From Rhodobacteraceae bacterium UBA3069 (lineage in GTDB: Bacteria; Pseudomonadota; Alphaproteobacteria; Rhodobacterales; Rhodobacteraceae): a DNA stretch of 57,398 nucleotides. Shown here in pieces: positions 49,102 to 57,398 of the stretch. Each line of letters starts with the position of its first letter. Within the stretch, counting starts at the first letter, position 1. The DNA lies in contig DFBX01000115.1 of NCBI GenBank assembly GCA_002366795.1, positions 1 through 57,398 on the forward strand. The letters are read 5' to 3'. A program made the translations under genes and the position numbers. The notes under the pieces are model-generated. The model did no database searches. It was not told where the DNA came from and was given only the letters and a program-made list of their open reading frames with translations.

Positions 49102-49991
49102 GCCTGCGCCTTGGCGCGGCGGCGGGCATAGGCGATCAGGGCCAGACCGGCCGCCAGCATCGGCAGTGACAGAAGCTGCCCCATGGACAGGCCAAACTCG
49201 CCCAGCCGGATCACATGGCCCATGGGGTTCGTGGTGCTGATGAACTGGTCATCGGCCTGGCGGAAGTATTCGACGATGAACCGCGCGATCCCGTATCCGG
49301 CCAGGAAAACGCCGGTGATCTGCCCCGGAACCTTCAGCGCCCCGCGCTGGAAAGCAAGGTAAAGCATCAGCGAAAGCAGGATCACGCCCTCTAGTCCGGC
49401 CTCGTATAGCTGCGAGGGGTGGCGTGCGCAAAGCCCCGCGATCTGCCCGCAATCCTGGGCCGAGGGGCCAGGAAACACCACGCCCTGGGGCGCATCGGTG
49501 GGGCGGCCCCACAGCTCGTTATTGATGAAATTGGCGATGCGGCCCAGCATCAAGCCGACGGGCACGCCCAGCGCGATCGTATCGGCCGCCGAAAGGCGCG
49601 GCACCTTGTGGCGCGCGGTCCAGATCAGCGCGGCCACCACCACGCCCAGAAACCCGCCATGGAACGACATGCCGCCCTGCCAGATCATCGGAATTTCCGC
49701 CGGATTGCGCAGGTAATAGGCGGGTTGGTAGAAAATCACGAATCCCAGCCGCCCACCCGCGATGATGCCGATGATCAGCCAGGTCACCAGATCCTCGATC
49801 TGGATGGGGGTCATGGGCGCGCCATCGCGCCACAAAGCGGGGCGTTTCACCGCCGCGACGGAAATGCGCCACGCCAGAACGATGCCCAGGATATATGCCA
49901 GCGCATACCAGCGCAGCGCGAATTCCATGCCGAACAGCGGGATGGAAAAAATCTCGGGCGAGATGTCGGGAAAGGGGATCATGGCCTGCAT
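49098..49991 (-). CDS. lgt: Phosphatidylglycerol-prolipoprotein diacylglyceryl transferase
   Basis: Seven-span inner-membrane enzyme that attaches diacylglycerol to the lipobox Cys of prolipoproteins; 297 residues. GGMSFHGGFLGV, LGRIANFINNELWGR and HPSQLYEAGLEG are the conserved signatures. ATG 49991 gives MQAMIPFPDISPE; Met4 (49982) is possible. First gene of lgt-midA-pgeF and divergent from ubiK. Confidence 0.96.
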   Translation of the reverse strand: MQAMIPFPDISPEIFSIPLFGMEFALRWYALAYILGIVLAWRISVAAVKRPALWRDGAPMTPIQIEDLVTWLIIGIIAGGRLGFVIFYQPAYYLRNPAEIPMIWQGGMSFHGGFLGVVVAALIWTARHKVPRLSAADTIALGVPVGLMLGRIANFINNELWGRPTDAPQGVVFPGPSAQDCGQIAGLCARHPSQLYEAGLEGVILLSLMLYLAFQRGALKVPGQITGVFLAGYGIARFIVEYFRQADDQFISTTNPMGHVIRLGEFGLSMGQLLSLPMLAAGLALIAYARRRAKAQA

Positions 49992-50085
49992 GCGCTCATC
50001 TGCCTGTGTGATGCGGGGCAAGTCAACCTTGTGACTGCGCCTCATGCGGCCCATATAGGACAAGAACGTAATGCCGGAGACCCAC

Positions 50086-50343
50086 ATGCAAACCCGCAAC
50101 AAGATTTTCGATGATATCTCGCAGCTGATGACCAATGCCATGGGCGTGGCCCAAGGCGCCAAGGGCGAGGCCGATAATGCGATGAAGTCCATGATCGACC
50201 GCTGGCTGGCCGACCGCGATTTCGTCACCCGCGAGGAATTCGACGCCGTGCGCGCCATGGCCCAGAAGGCCCGCGAGGAAAATCAGGCGCTCAAGGCCCG
50301 TCTGGACGCGCTTGAAGCCGCCGCGGAAAAAACCGCCAAGTAA
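50086..50343 (+). CDS. ubiK: UbiK-family ubiquinone biosynthesis accessory factor
   Basis: An 85-residue helical protein of the BMFP/YqiC family. The N-terminal amphipathic helix (NKIFDDISQLMTNAMG) binds membranes, and the C-terminal coiled coil (REENQALKARLDALEAA) makes trimers. In E. coli it assists ubiquinone assembly. ATG 50086 was chosen since GGAG lies seven bases upstream; an earlier ATG at 50071 would add five residues. It ends six bases before pxpB. Confidence 0.88.
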   Translation: MQTRNKIFDDISQLMTNAMGVAQGAKGEADNAMKSMIDRWLADRDFVTREEFDAVRAMAQKAREENQALKARLDALEAAAEKTAK

Positions 50344-50349
50344 GCGACG

Positions 50350-51078
50350 ATGGCCGGAGCTTTTCCGCAGATCGCCTCTGTCGGGCTGGGCGGGCTGCTG
50401 GTGCGGTTCGCGGCCCACCTGTCCGAGGATGCCAACCGCGCCGCGCTGGCCTTTCGCGCCGCGCTGGAAAGCGCGGGTTGGGACGGGATCGAGGAATGCG
50501 CGACCTCGCTTGCCTCGACCTTCGTGCGGTTCGACCCCCTGGCGGTGGACGCCGGGGCGTTGTCCGCGCGGCTGTCCGCGCTGCTATCTGAACATGATTG
50601 GTATGCCATGCCGTTGCCCCATGGGCGGCGGCATTTCCTTGTGCCTTGTGCCTTTGGCGGCGATGCCGGCCCTGCCTTTGGCGCGGCGGCGGACGCTGCG
50701 GGCCTGTCCGCGCAGGCGGCATTGGGTGCGCTGACTGCCGCGCCGCTGCGGGTCATGACCATCGGCTTTGCGCCGGGCCTGCCCTATATGGGCGATCTGC
50801 CGGATTTCGATATTCCACGATTGAAAGAACTGGTGCAGGTGCCTGCGGGGGGCGTGGCGCTGGCGATCCGTCAGGCGATCATATTCCCCAACGGCTCGCC
50901 CACCGGGTGGCGGCATGTGGGGCAGACCGCGTTCCGCCCGTTCCAGCCCGAGGCCGATCAACCCTTTACCCTTGCGGCAGGGGACGAGGTGCAGTTCCGC
51001 GCCGTGTCCGAGGATGAGCTGGCCCTGATCCGCGTGGCGGACGATCCTACCGGCGGGGCCGAGGTGACGGCGCTATGA
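50350..51078 (+). CDS. pxpB: 5-oxoprolinase subunit B
   Basis: A 242-residue KipI/allophanate-hydrolase-subunit-1 protein. PLRVMTIGFAPGLPYMGDLP and FPNGSPTGWRHVGQT are family signatures. With PxpA and PxpC it forms the ATP-dependent enzyme that opens 5-oxoproline to glutamate. GCGACG precedes ATG 50350. It overlaps pxpC by ATGA. Confidence 0.93.
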   Translation: MAGAFPQIASVGLGGLLVRFAAHLSEDANRAALAFRAALESAGWDGIEECATSLASTFVRFDPLAVDAGALSARLSALLSEHDWYAMPLPHGRRHFLVPCAFGGDAGPAFGAAADAAGLSAQAALGALTAAPLRVMTIGFAPGLPYMGDLPDFDIPRLKELVQVPAGGVALAIRQAIIFPNGSPTGWRHVGQTAFRPFQPEADQPFTLAAGDEVQFRAVSEDELALIRVADDPTGGAEVTAL

Positions 51079-52082
51079 GGCAGATCATCATCACCCGCGC
51101 CGGTCCCGCCATGACCGTGCAGGACGCAGGTCGCCCCGGCCACCTCGGCCAAGGCCTGTCGCGCGGCGGTGCCGCTGATCCGCTGGCCCTGGCCGAGGGC
51201 GCAGCGCTGTGGGGCCAGGCTGGCGCGGCCATTGAAATGGCAGGGACGGGCGGCGTGTTCACCGTGAGCGAACCCACGCGCATCGCCCTGACCGGCGCGC
51301 CGATGTCCGCCGATCTGGACGGGCGCGCGCTGCGCTGGAACGCCTCGCACATGATGCCTGCGGGGGGTGTACTGACCATAGGGGGCGCGTCGGCGGGGGC
51401 ATACGGCTATGTTCATTTCGGTGGTGGGATCGACACGCCGCTGGTTCTGGGCGCGCGGTCCGCACATCTGTCGGCGGGTCTGGGGCGGGTCTTGCAGTCG
51501 GGCGACAAGTTGCCCCTTGGCCCGGATACGGGCCAGACGACCGGCATGGGGCTGGAGGTGCCGAACCGGTTCGAGGGCGGCGTGCTGCGCCTTGTCGCCT
51601 CGGTCCAGACAGAGGCGTTCAGCGCGGCAGAGCGCGCCCGTTTCACCGACACCGAATTTACCCGCGATGCGCGCGCCAACCGGATGGGGATGAAGCTGTC
51701 ACAGGCTGGTGCGGCCTTTGCCACGGATGCGCAACTGGACGTGCTGTCCGAGGTGATCGTACCCGGCGACGTGCAGATGACGGGCGATGGCGTGCCTTTC
51801 ATCTTGCTGCCCGAATGCCAGACCACCGGGGGCTATCCGCGCATAGGCACGGTTATTCCCTGCGATATGCCCCGCGCCGCGCAGGCGGGGCCGGGGGCGC
51901 GGCTGCGGTTCCGTTTCGTATCGCGGGACGAGGCATTGCAGGCAGAACGCGGCTTGCGCGACCATGTCGCGGGGCTGCGCCGCGCCATCCGCCCGCTTTT
52001 GCGCGATCCGGCGCAGATGGGCGATTTGTTGGGTTATAACCTGATCGGCGGTGCCGTCTGCGCCCACCAAGAGGAGGAATAG
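51075..52082 (+). CDS. pxpC: 5-oxoprolinase subunit C
   Basis: A 335-residue KipA/allophanate-hydrolase-subunit-2 protein. TVQDAGRPGHLGQGLSRGG and, near the end, LLPECQTTGGYPRIGTVI are the diagnostic segments. Works with PxpB and PxpA. It begins in the last codons of pxpB and its TAG is immediately followed by the pxpA ATG, so the three genes form one coupled operon. Confidence 0.94.
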   Translation: MRQIIITRAGPAMTVQDAGRPGHLGQGLSRGGAADPLALAEGAALWGQAGAAIEMAGTGGVFTVSEPTRIALTGAPMSADLDGRALRWNASHMMPAGGVLTIGGASAGAYGYVHFGGGIDTPLVLGARSAHLSAGLGRVLQSGDKLPLGPDTGQTTGMGLEVPNRFEGGVLRLVASVQTEAFSAAERARFTDTEFTRDARANRMGMKLSQAGAAFATDAQLDVLSEVIVPGDVQMTGDGVPFILLPECQTTGGYPRIGTVIPCDMPRAAQAGPGARLRFRFVSRDEALQAERGLRDHVAGLRRAIRPLLRDPAQMGDLLGYNLIGGAVCAHQEEE

Positions 52083-52823
52083 ATGCGCCAAGTGGATCTG
52101 AATGCCGATATGGGCGAAGGGGTGGGCGATGACGCCGCCCTGCTGGATATAGTCACCTCGGCCAACGTGGCCTGCGGGTTTCACGCGGGCGGGCCGGATG
52201 AGATGGCCCAAACCATGGCCCGCGCGGCGGAAAACGGCGTGCGGATCGGGGCGCATCCGGGGTTCGATGACAAGGCCGGGTTCGGCCGTCACCGGATGGA
52301 TGTGCCGCCCGAAAGCCTGGCCAACCAGATCCGCTATCAGGTCAGCGCAGCACAGGGCATGGCACGGGCGCTGGATACGCGGCTGCACCACCTGAAACTG
52401 CACGGGGCATTGGCGAACATGGCGTCAGAGGACGCCGAACTGGCGCGCCTGTGCTATGACGCGGCCCTGTCGGTCGCGCCCGATCTGTCGGTGATGGTGC
52501 TGGCCGCCACCGCCCAGCAAATGGCGGCCGAGGCGCTGGGCATCCCGTGGCTGGGAGAGATATTCGCCGACCGCGCCTATAACGATGACGCGACTCTGGT
52601 TGATCGGTCCCGGCCCGGCGCGGTGATCCATGATTCCGAACTGGCGGGACAGCGCGTTGCCGCGATGCTGCGCGAGGGTGCGATCCTGACCGCATCGGGC
52701 GGGCGGATCGACACGCGGATCGACACGATCTGCTTGCATGGCGACACGCCGGCGGCCGTGGGCATCGCCCGCGCCGTGCGCAGCGCGTTAAAGGACGAAG
52801 GCTTCGCGCTGGGCGCGGGATAG
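52083..52823 (+). CDS. pxpA: 5-oxoprolinase subunit A (LamB/YcsF family)
   Basis: A 246-residue protein of the LamB/YcsF fold. DLNADMGEGVGDDAALLD and NVACGFHAGGPDEM are the metal- and substrate-site regions; GAHPGFDD and HLKLHGALANMASED are also conserved. It acts on 5-oxoproline in the PxpABC complex. The TAG stop (52821-52823) is within a short tandem repeat. It converges on truA 20 bases later. Confidence 0.95.
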   Translation: MRQVDLNADMGEGVGDDAALLDIVTSANVACGFHAGGPDEMAQTMARAAENGVRIGAHPGFDDKAGFGRHRMDVPPESLANQIRYQVSAAQGMARALDTRLHHLKLHGALANMASEDAELARLCYDAALSVAPDLSVMVLAATAQQMAAEALGIPWLGEIFADRAYNDDATLVDRSRPGAVIHDSELAGQRVAAMLREGAILTASGGRIDTRIDTICLHGDTPAAVGIARAVRSALKDEGFALGAG

Positions 52824-52844
52824 GCGGGATAGGCGGGGTAGGTC
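52818..52844. repeat. Short tandem repeat at the pxpA stop
   Basis: GGATAGGCG at 52818-52826 and 52827-52835, then a variant unit to 52844 that reaches the truA stop. The first copy contains the pxpA TAG. Confidence 0.8.
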
Positions 52845-53610
52845 AGGCGAACGGGTCTTCGGGGTATTCCACGCCGGCCAGGAACAAGCCCTGCGGCGGG
52901 CAGACCGGCCCGCAGGCTGTGCGATTCTTTGCCGCCAGTGCCGCGGCCACGTCTCCGGGGGCCCATGCGCCGGTGCCGACCCGCTCCAACGTGCCGACGA
53001 TGGACCGCACCTGGTTGTGCAGAAAGGACCGCGCCCGCAGGTAGAACCGGAATTCCGGCCCCGACAGCCCCTCGTCCCGCTCGATACGGATATCGTCCAG
53101 TGTTTTGACCGGGCTGGCGGCCTGGCAGATGGTCGAACGGAAGGTGGTGAAATCGTGATGTCCGATCAGATGCGCCGCTCCTTCGCGCATCGCGTTCAGG
53201 TCAAGCGGGGTTTTGACCTGCCAGACCAGTCCCGCATCATGGGTGACAGGCGCCCGCCGCGCCACCACGCGGAACATGTAGCGCCGCTCGGTCGCGGAAA
53301 ACCGCGCGTGCCAATTATCTGCCACCGCGGCACAGGCGACAATCGCCACGGGCTGTGGTTTCAGGTGGAAATTCAGCGCCTCGGCCAAACGAAACGGGTC
53401 CCATTCGGTCGGCATGTCGCAATGGGCGACCTGCGCCAGCCCATGCACGCCGGCATCGGTGCGCCCCGCCGCCGCGATCATGTGCGGGCCGGGGTGTATG
53501 CGGCCAAGCGCAGCCTCAATCGCCCCCTGGACCGATGGCAGATGTGTCTGGCGCTGCCACCCGTGAAAGGGCGCGCCGTGGTATTCGACTTTCAAGGCAT
53601 ATCTGGGCAT
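52843..53610 (-). CDS. truA: tRNA pseudouridine(38-40) synthase TruA
   Basis: Isomerises uridines 38-40 of tRNA anticodon arms; 255 residues. It begins YALKVEYHGAPFHGWQRQ; the catalytic motif AAGRTDAGVHGLAQV (Asp nucleophile) is near residue 52, and FLHNQVRSIVGTLERVG lies toward the end. Length and motifs are standard. It converges on pxpA. Confidence 0.96.
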   Translation of the reverse strand: MPRYALKVEYHGAPFHGWQRQTHLPSVQGAIEAALGRIHPGPHMIAAAGRTDAGVHGLAQVAHCDMPTEWDPFRLAEALNFHLKPQPVAIVACAAVADNWHARFSATERRYMFRVVARRAPVTHDAGLVWQVKTPLDLNAMREGAAHLIGHHDFTTFRSTICQAASPVKTLDDIRIERDEGLSGPEFRFYLRARSFLHNQVRSIVGTLERVGTGAWAPGDVAAALAAKNRTACGPVCPPQGLFLAGVEYPEDPFA

Positions 53611-53755
53611 GCGCCCCCTTTAGCGCATGATCTTAGAGGTGGAAAGCACCGGCAGCACCGGCAGCACTGGCGCCGCGTGCATCCCGCCACTATCTTGACC
53701 GTCAAAGGCGCGTCGCGCGCAAAATCGGGGGACTGGCAGTTTGGTAATCGGAGCA

Positions 53756-55153
53756 ATGGCGGATGGAATCACCCGCCGGGTCGAGGCGGCCTCGGACACG
53801 TTTGCAAGCGCCTTCATGGAGCCGGTGATCCGGCTTGGCGTGACCGGGCTGGCGCGGTCCGGCAAGACGGTTTTCATCACCTCGCTGGTGGCGAACATGC
53901 TGGACCGGGCGCGGATGCCGCAGCTGACCGCGCAGGCCGAAGGGCGCATAATGGCCGCCTTCCTGCAGCCGCAGCCCGACGACACCGTGCCGCGTTTCGA
54001 TTACGAAAACCACCTTGCTGCCCTGACCGGGCCTGACCCGCATTGGCCGGACAGCACCCGCGCCGTGTCGGAATTGCGCCTGTCGCTGCGGGTGCGCCCC
54101 TCGGGGCTGCTGTCGGGATTGCAAGGGCCGCGTACCGTGCATCTGGATATTGTCGATTACCCCGGTGAATGGCTGCTGGACCTTGGGTTGATGGACAAAT
54201 CTTATGCCGAATGGTCGCGCGAGGTTCTGGAAAGGATTGAAAACCGAACCGAGGCCGCCCCGTTTCGCGCCGCGTTGGACGGGTTGAAACCCGACGCGCC
54301 CCATGACGAGCCGAAAGCGCAGGAACTGGCCCGCAGCTTTACCGACTATCTGAACGCCGCCCGCGATGCGGGGTTCTATGACTGCACGCCGGGGCGTTTC
54401 CTGCTGCCCGGCGACCTGGATGGATCGCCCGTGCTGACCTTCGCGCCGCTGCCCGCATCGGACGCGCCCCGCCGGTCCCTTGCCCGCGAGATGGAGCGCC
54501 GTTTCGAGGCGTATAAGAAACAGGTCGTGCAGCCGTTCTTTCGCGATCACTTTGCCAAGATCGACCGGCAGGTGGTGCTGGTCGATGCGCTGGGCGCGAT
54601 CCACAACGGCCCGCAGGCGGTGGCGGAAATGCGCAGCGCCATGGGCGATATCCTGTCCAGTTTCCGCCCCGGCCGAAATGCTTTTCTGACCCAGCTTTTC
54701 ATGGGCAAACGGGTCGAACGCATCCTGTTCGCCGCCACCAAGGCCGACCACCTGCACCACACCCAACACCCCCGCCTTGCCGCCATCATGGAGGCGCTGA
54801 CGCGACAGGCCCGCGACCGCGCCGATTTCGCCGGTGCCCGGACCGAGGCGATGGCGATTGCCGCCCTGCGCGCCACGGTCGAGGAAACGCTGCCCCATGA
54901 CGGGCGCAACCTTGATTGCGTGCGCGGGCGGCTTTTGGACACCGGCAAACAGGCGGCTTTTTATCCTGGGGAACTGCCGCAAGACCCCGCGCGCATCCTT
55001 TCACAGGCGCAATCGGGGGCCGAAAGCTGGCTGGATGCCGATTACGGCGTGATGCGCTTTGCCCCTGCGCAAATGTCGCTGAAACCGGGCGAGGGGCCGC
55101 CGCATATCCGGCTGGACCGCGCGGCGCAGTTCCTGTTCGGGGACAAGCTGTGA
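53756..55153 (+). CDS. ycjX: YcjX-family P-loop protein
   Basis: A 465-residue GTPase-like protein. Walker A is GLARSGKTVFITS near residue 36, and LDIVDYPGEWLLDLGLM resembles a G3 switch II region. YcjX is a stress-linked protein that pairs with the membrane protein YcjF in many proteobacteria. The start is ATG 53756 with GGAG upstream; an in-frame TTG at 53741 is less likely. It overlaps the GNAT gene by GTGA. Confidence 0.9.
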   Translation: MADGITRRVEAASDTFASAFMEPVIRLGVTGLARSGKTVFITSLVANMLDRARMPQLTAQAEGRIMAAFLQPQPDDTVPRFDYENHLAALTGPDPHWPDSTRAVSELRLSLRVRPSGLLSGLQGPRTVHLDIVDYPGEWLLDLGLMDKSYAEWSREVLERIENRTEAAPFRAALDGLKPDAPHDEPKAQELARSFTDYLNAARDAGFYDCTPGRFLLPGDLDGSPVLTFAPLPASDAPRRSLAREMERRFEAYKKQVVQPFFRDHFAKIDRQVVLVDALGAIHNGPQAVAEMRSAMGDILSSFRPGRNAFLTQLFMGKRVERILFAATKADHLHHTQHPRLAAIMEALTRQARDRADFAGARTEAMAIAALRATVEETLPHDGRNLDCVRGRLLDTGKQAAFYPGELPQDPARILSQAQSGAESWLDADYGVMRFAPAQMSLKPGEGPPHIRLDRAAQFLFGDKL

Positions 55154-55629
55154 GCCCTGCCGCGACCTCTTCCCGGCCCGCGCGGATGCGGGATGTGCCG
55201 CAGATCGCCGGAATCCTGTGGTCATTCGGGCGCGAGGCGGACTGGCTGCCGCGCGGCCGCTCGCGCCTGACCGATTTGCGCATGGTGACACTTCTGGTGC
55301 GGCGCGGGCATGTGCGGGTGCTGCGCGATCATCGCGGCCCGGTGGGGTTCATCGCCCGTGACGGCACGCGCATCCACGCGCTGTACGTCTTGCGGCGCGG
55401 GCGGGGGCAGGGGGCAGGTCGCCGCCTGCTGGAAGAGGCCAAGCAACAGGCCGACTGGCTGGAGCTGTGGACCGCCGAGGCGAATACTGCCGCCCGCCAG
55501 TTCTATGCCAGGCAAGGGTTCCTTGAGGTGCTGCGCGGTGATGGCACCGGAAATGACGAAAAGATCCCTGATATCCATCTGGTCTGGCAACGGTCCGGCA
55601 CCTTGCACAGCGAAAGGCAGACAGCATGA
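55150..55629 (+). CDS. GNAT-family acetyltransferase-like protein
   Basis: A 159-residue protein with the GNAT core. RRGRGQGAGRRLLEEAKQ gives the acetyl-CoA pyrophosphate loop (R-x-x-G-x-G/A type), and LELWTAEANTAARQFYARQGF is motif B. GTG 55150 overlaps the ycjX stop (GTGA), and the ycjF ATG overlaps its stop (ATGA), so it is embedded in the ycjX-ycjF operon. The substrate is unknown; it may modify YcjX, YcjF or a metabolite. Confidence 0.85.
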   Translation: MSPAATSSRPARMRDVPQIAGILWSFGREADWLPRGRSRLTDLRMVTLLVRRGHVRVLRDHRGPVGFIARDGTRIHALYVLRRGRGQGAGRRLLEEAKQQADWLELWTAEANTAARQFYARQGFLEVLRGDGTGNDEKIPDIHLVWQRSGTLHSERQTA

Positions 55630-56627
55630 GTGATACGCCCAAAGGCCCGATCCTGATCGACCTGGACAGCGCGCCGGAACAAGGCCCCGATCTGGCTCCG
55701 CCTGTGCCCGACCTGTCGCAGCCACCGGCGCAGGGCCGTGCCATGCAGGCCGCCGCCACGCTGGCCGCGCGCCGGCCCTCCCGGCTGGTGCGCTGGTTCT
55801 GGGGGCTGCTGGTGGGGTTCATCGTGGCGGTTGTGTCAATCGCGGCATGGGATTTCGCCATGGGGCTGGTGGACCGCCAGCCGGTGCTGGGCTGGGCGGT
55901 GATGGCGCTGGGCGCGGCGCTGCTGCTGGTGGCGTTCTTGATGATCATCCGCGAACTGGCCGCGTTTTCGCGGCTGGCCCGGATCGACCGGCTGCAACAT
56001 GCCGCGCGCGAGGCGACGCAGGGCAGTGAACTGGCCCCGGCCCGCGCGGTGGTCAAGGATCTGAGGGCGCTATATGCCGCCCGCGCCGATCTGGACTGGA
56101 ACCGTGACCGGCTGGCTGAACGCACGGGCGATGTGTTCGATGCGCCCGCCCTGATCGCGCTGGCCGAGGCCGAATTGATGACGCCCCTTGATGCCCGCTC
56201 CCTGCGCGAGGTCGAGGCCGCAGCGCGGCAGGTCGCCACCGTTACTGCGCTGGTGCCGCTGGCCATGGCAGACGTGGTCGCGGCGCTGACATCCAACATC
56301 CGCATGATCCGCCGCGTGGCTGAAATATACGGCGGGCGTTCTGGCATGTTGGGCAGTTGGCGGCTGCTGCGCGCAGTGATGACCCACCTGGTTGCCACGG
56401 GCGCGGTGGCCATGGGCGACGACATGATCGGGTCTTTCGTCGGCGGGGGCGTGATGGCCAAACTGTCGCGCCGTTTCGGCGAAGGCGTGGTGAACGGCGC
56501 GCTGACCGCCCGTGTCGGCGTTGCCGCGATGGAGGTCTGCCGCCCTTTGCCTTTCACGAAACGCACGCGGCCGTCCGTGACGGCCACTGTGAAACGCGCA
56601 TTGACCGGCTTGTTCACCAAGGACTAA
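55626..56627 (+). CDS. ycjF: YcjF-type membrane protein (TIGR01620/DUF697)
   Basis: A 333-residue inner-membrane protein. A cytoplasmic N-terminus precedes two spans at about residues 60-80 (FWGLLVGFIVAVVSIAAWDF) and 92-112 (GWAVMALGAALLLVAFLMII). The C-terminal DUF697 region includes AALTSNIRMIRRVAEIYGGR and GVMAKLSRRFGEGVVNG. It is the usual partner of YcjX and ends this three-gene operon. Confidence 0.93.
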   Translation: MSDTPKGPILIDLDSAPEQGPDLAPPVPDLSQPPAQGRAMQAAATLAARRPSRLVRWFWGLLVGFIVAVVSIAAWDFAMGLVDRQPVLGWAVMALGAALLLVAFLMIIRELAAFSRLARIDRLQHAAREATQGSELAPARAVVKDLRALYAARADLDWNRDRLAERTGDVFDAPALIALAEAELMTPLDARSLREVEAAARQVATVTALVPLAMADVVAALTSNIRMIRRVAEIYGGRSGMLGSWRLLRAVMTHLVATGAVAMGDDMIGSFVGGGVMAKLSRRFGEGVVNGALTARVGVAAMEVCRPLPFTKRTRPSVTATVKRALTGLFTKD

Positions 56628-56667
56628 CCTTTGCACCATTCTTGATGCATTTTGAAAGGGTTGGCGG

Positions 56668-57380
56668 TTGGATCAACTGGCGATTGTCTTTTTGGTGATT
56701 TACGGGGCGATGATCGTCATCGGCCTACCGTTCATTTTGTTCAGCCTGACGGGCCTGCGCCGCCGGGTGTCCGAGTTGGAGACAGAACTGCGCAGCTTGA
56801 AAGACGCGCGCGCCAAGGCACCACCGAAACCCCGCGTGGCCGCAGCCCAAGCCGCCCCCGAGGCCAAGATCGAGGGGCCCGAAATCAAGGAGGCCGAGAT
56901 CGAGGAGGCCGCGCCTGCCGCGGAAACCGAGGCCACTGAGGACGAAACCCTTGGCATCGCGGCAGAACCCGAAACGCCCGCCCCCCACGCCTTGGCCATC
57001 GAAAAAGCCCGTTGCTGCGGCACAACCCGCCACGCCGGCTGAAATCGCGGCGAAGCAGCCCGTTACCGCATCCTCCGACAACTATGTGTTCAACGAAAGA
57101 AACCGCGCCGCGTTGCGGGTGTGGCTGGCCGACAACTGGGTGCTGGCTGTCGCCGCTGTCTCGTTGGCGTTGGCGGGTGTTTTCATGGTGCAATACGGGG
57201 TGGAAAACGGCCTTCTGACCCGGTTCTGGCGCGTCATGGGCGCATTGGGGCTTGGCGCGGCGCTGATCGCGGGCGGAGAGGTGATACGCCGCCGCGCGAG
57301 CGATGCCGAGGGCGCGACGCGGCACCTGCCATCCACGCTGTCCGGCGCGGGGCTATTCTCTCTCTTTGCGGGGGTTCTAG
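56668..57380 (+). pseudogene. DUF2339 membrane protein, frameshifted and cut by the window edge
   Basis: TTG 56668 begins MDQLAIVFLVIYGAMIVIGLP with one span, then a coiled-coil and Pro/Glu/Ala-rich linker. At 57001-57006 a run of five A shifts the frame; with four A the protein would continue as IEKPVAAAQPATP and on to VFNERNRAALRVWLADNWVLAVAAVSLALAG, matching DUF2339 multi-span proteins, then LPSTLSGAGLFSLFAGVL. At 57377-57380 (CTAG) it runs into a likely IS end. Full members have about 800-1000 residues, so most of the gene is missing. Either a real disrupted gene or a base error plus contig break. Confidence 0.7.
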
Positions 57381-57398
57381 TGTTCCGCGCCTGACATA
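57381..57398 (+). mobile_element. Probable IS481-type terminus at the right edge
   Basis: TGTTCCGCGCCTGACATA follows CTAG. It starts TGTT as IS481 ends do, and it partly matches the reverse complement of the left-edge IS end (TGTTTAGTCCCGGCAT). Eighteen bases only. Confidence 0.45.

Noticed and set aside
53640..53675. GCACCGGCA short tandem units before ycjX
   Set aside because: Only two good copies plus a variant in a GC-rich gap; too short to separate from chance.
1..57398. tRNA, rRNA or CRISPR array
   Set aside because: No cloverleaf-like conserved T-loop stretch, rRNA sequence or spaced direct repeats were noticed; the only tandem repeats are short and lack spacers of constant size.

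Overview
The window looks like a complete draft contig of core chromosome from a high-GC alphaproteobacterium of the Rhodobacterales (Roseobacter/Rhodobacter relatives). The grounds are a five-gene atpHAGDC cluster without atpI/B/E/F, perfect-CIRCE groESL, Hsp20 next to a DUF1150 protein, DUF2125, YcgN and DUF2161 proteins, and a PpaC-type pyrophosphatase. No rRNA, tRNA, prophage or CRISPR array was seen. The genus is not claimed. Both ends look like the termini of IS481-family insertion sequences, which suggests that assembly broke at repeats.

Layout. 1-950: transposase tail and a frameshifted SDR gene. 945-10700: DUF2125 protein, ChaC-type cyclotransferase, a MotA/MotB-like inner-membrane motor pair, an M23 peptidase, ClpA, glyoxalase II and a methyltransferase. 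11088-15975: F1 part of ATP synthase, followed by an H-type lectin gene and prs. 17747-24300: DsbA-like isomerase and hydrolase pair; ribF-ycgN-threonine aldolase operon; MaoC and HAD proteins; a glycine-rich secreted protein and a lipoprotein. 24347-31750: Mn pyrophosphatase, DUF2161 protein, TraB/GumN protein, groESL, a cobalt-type nitrile hydratase operon and rpmB. 31881-38032: copper chaperone with a DUF2946-like partner, sirtuin, a frameshifted small membrane protein, LMW phosphatase, MDR oxidoreductase, and a secreted lipase-like protein overlapping a PhnM-like amidohydrolase. 38104-46471: purEK, DUF465, hsp20-DUF1150, rhodanese, fused Sat-CysC, cupin, trxB, Lrp-type regulator and a Hint-domain protein. 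46833-57398: a 47-aa protein, lgt-midA-pgeF, ubiK-pxpBCA, truA, ycjX-GNAT-ycjF and a DUF2339 protein broken by a frameshift and the right edge.

Most genes are housekeeping and sit in tight operons with ATGA or GTGA overlaps (ribF-ycgN-ltaE, nthABE, lipase-phnM, lgt-midA, pxpBC, ycjX-GNAT-ycjF). Regulation visible in the sequence includes CIRCE at groESL, a heat-shock sigma-like promoter before hsp20, a palindrome between trxB and the Lrp gene, and many intrinsic terminators.

The most unusual signals are these: (i) double-palindrome repeats at three convergent gene ends; (ii) short repeats that contain the stop codon of several genes; (iii) a stator-like motor pair whose OmpA partner has a coiled coil of about 400 residues; (iv) a triple-repeat segment able to form alternative hairpins; (v) several one-base frameshifts, which may be real decay or assembly error. 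No clear new defence system was found; the motor pair is the best candidate for an undescribed machine.
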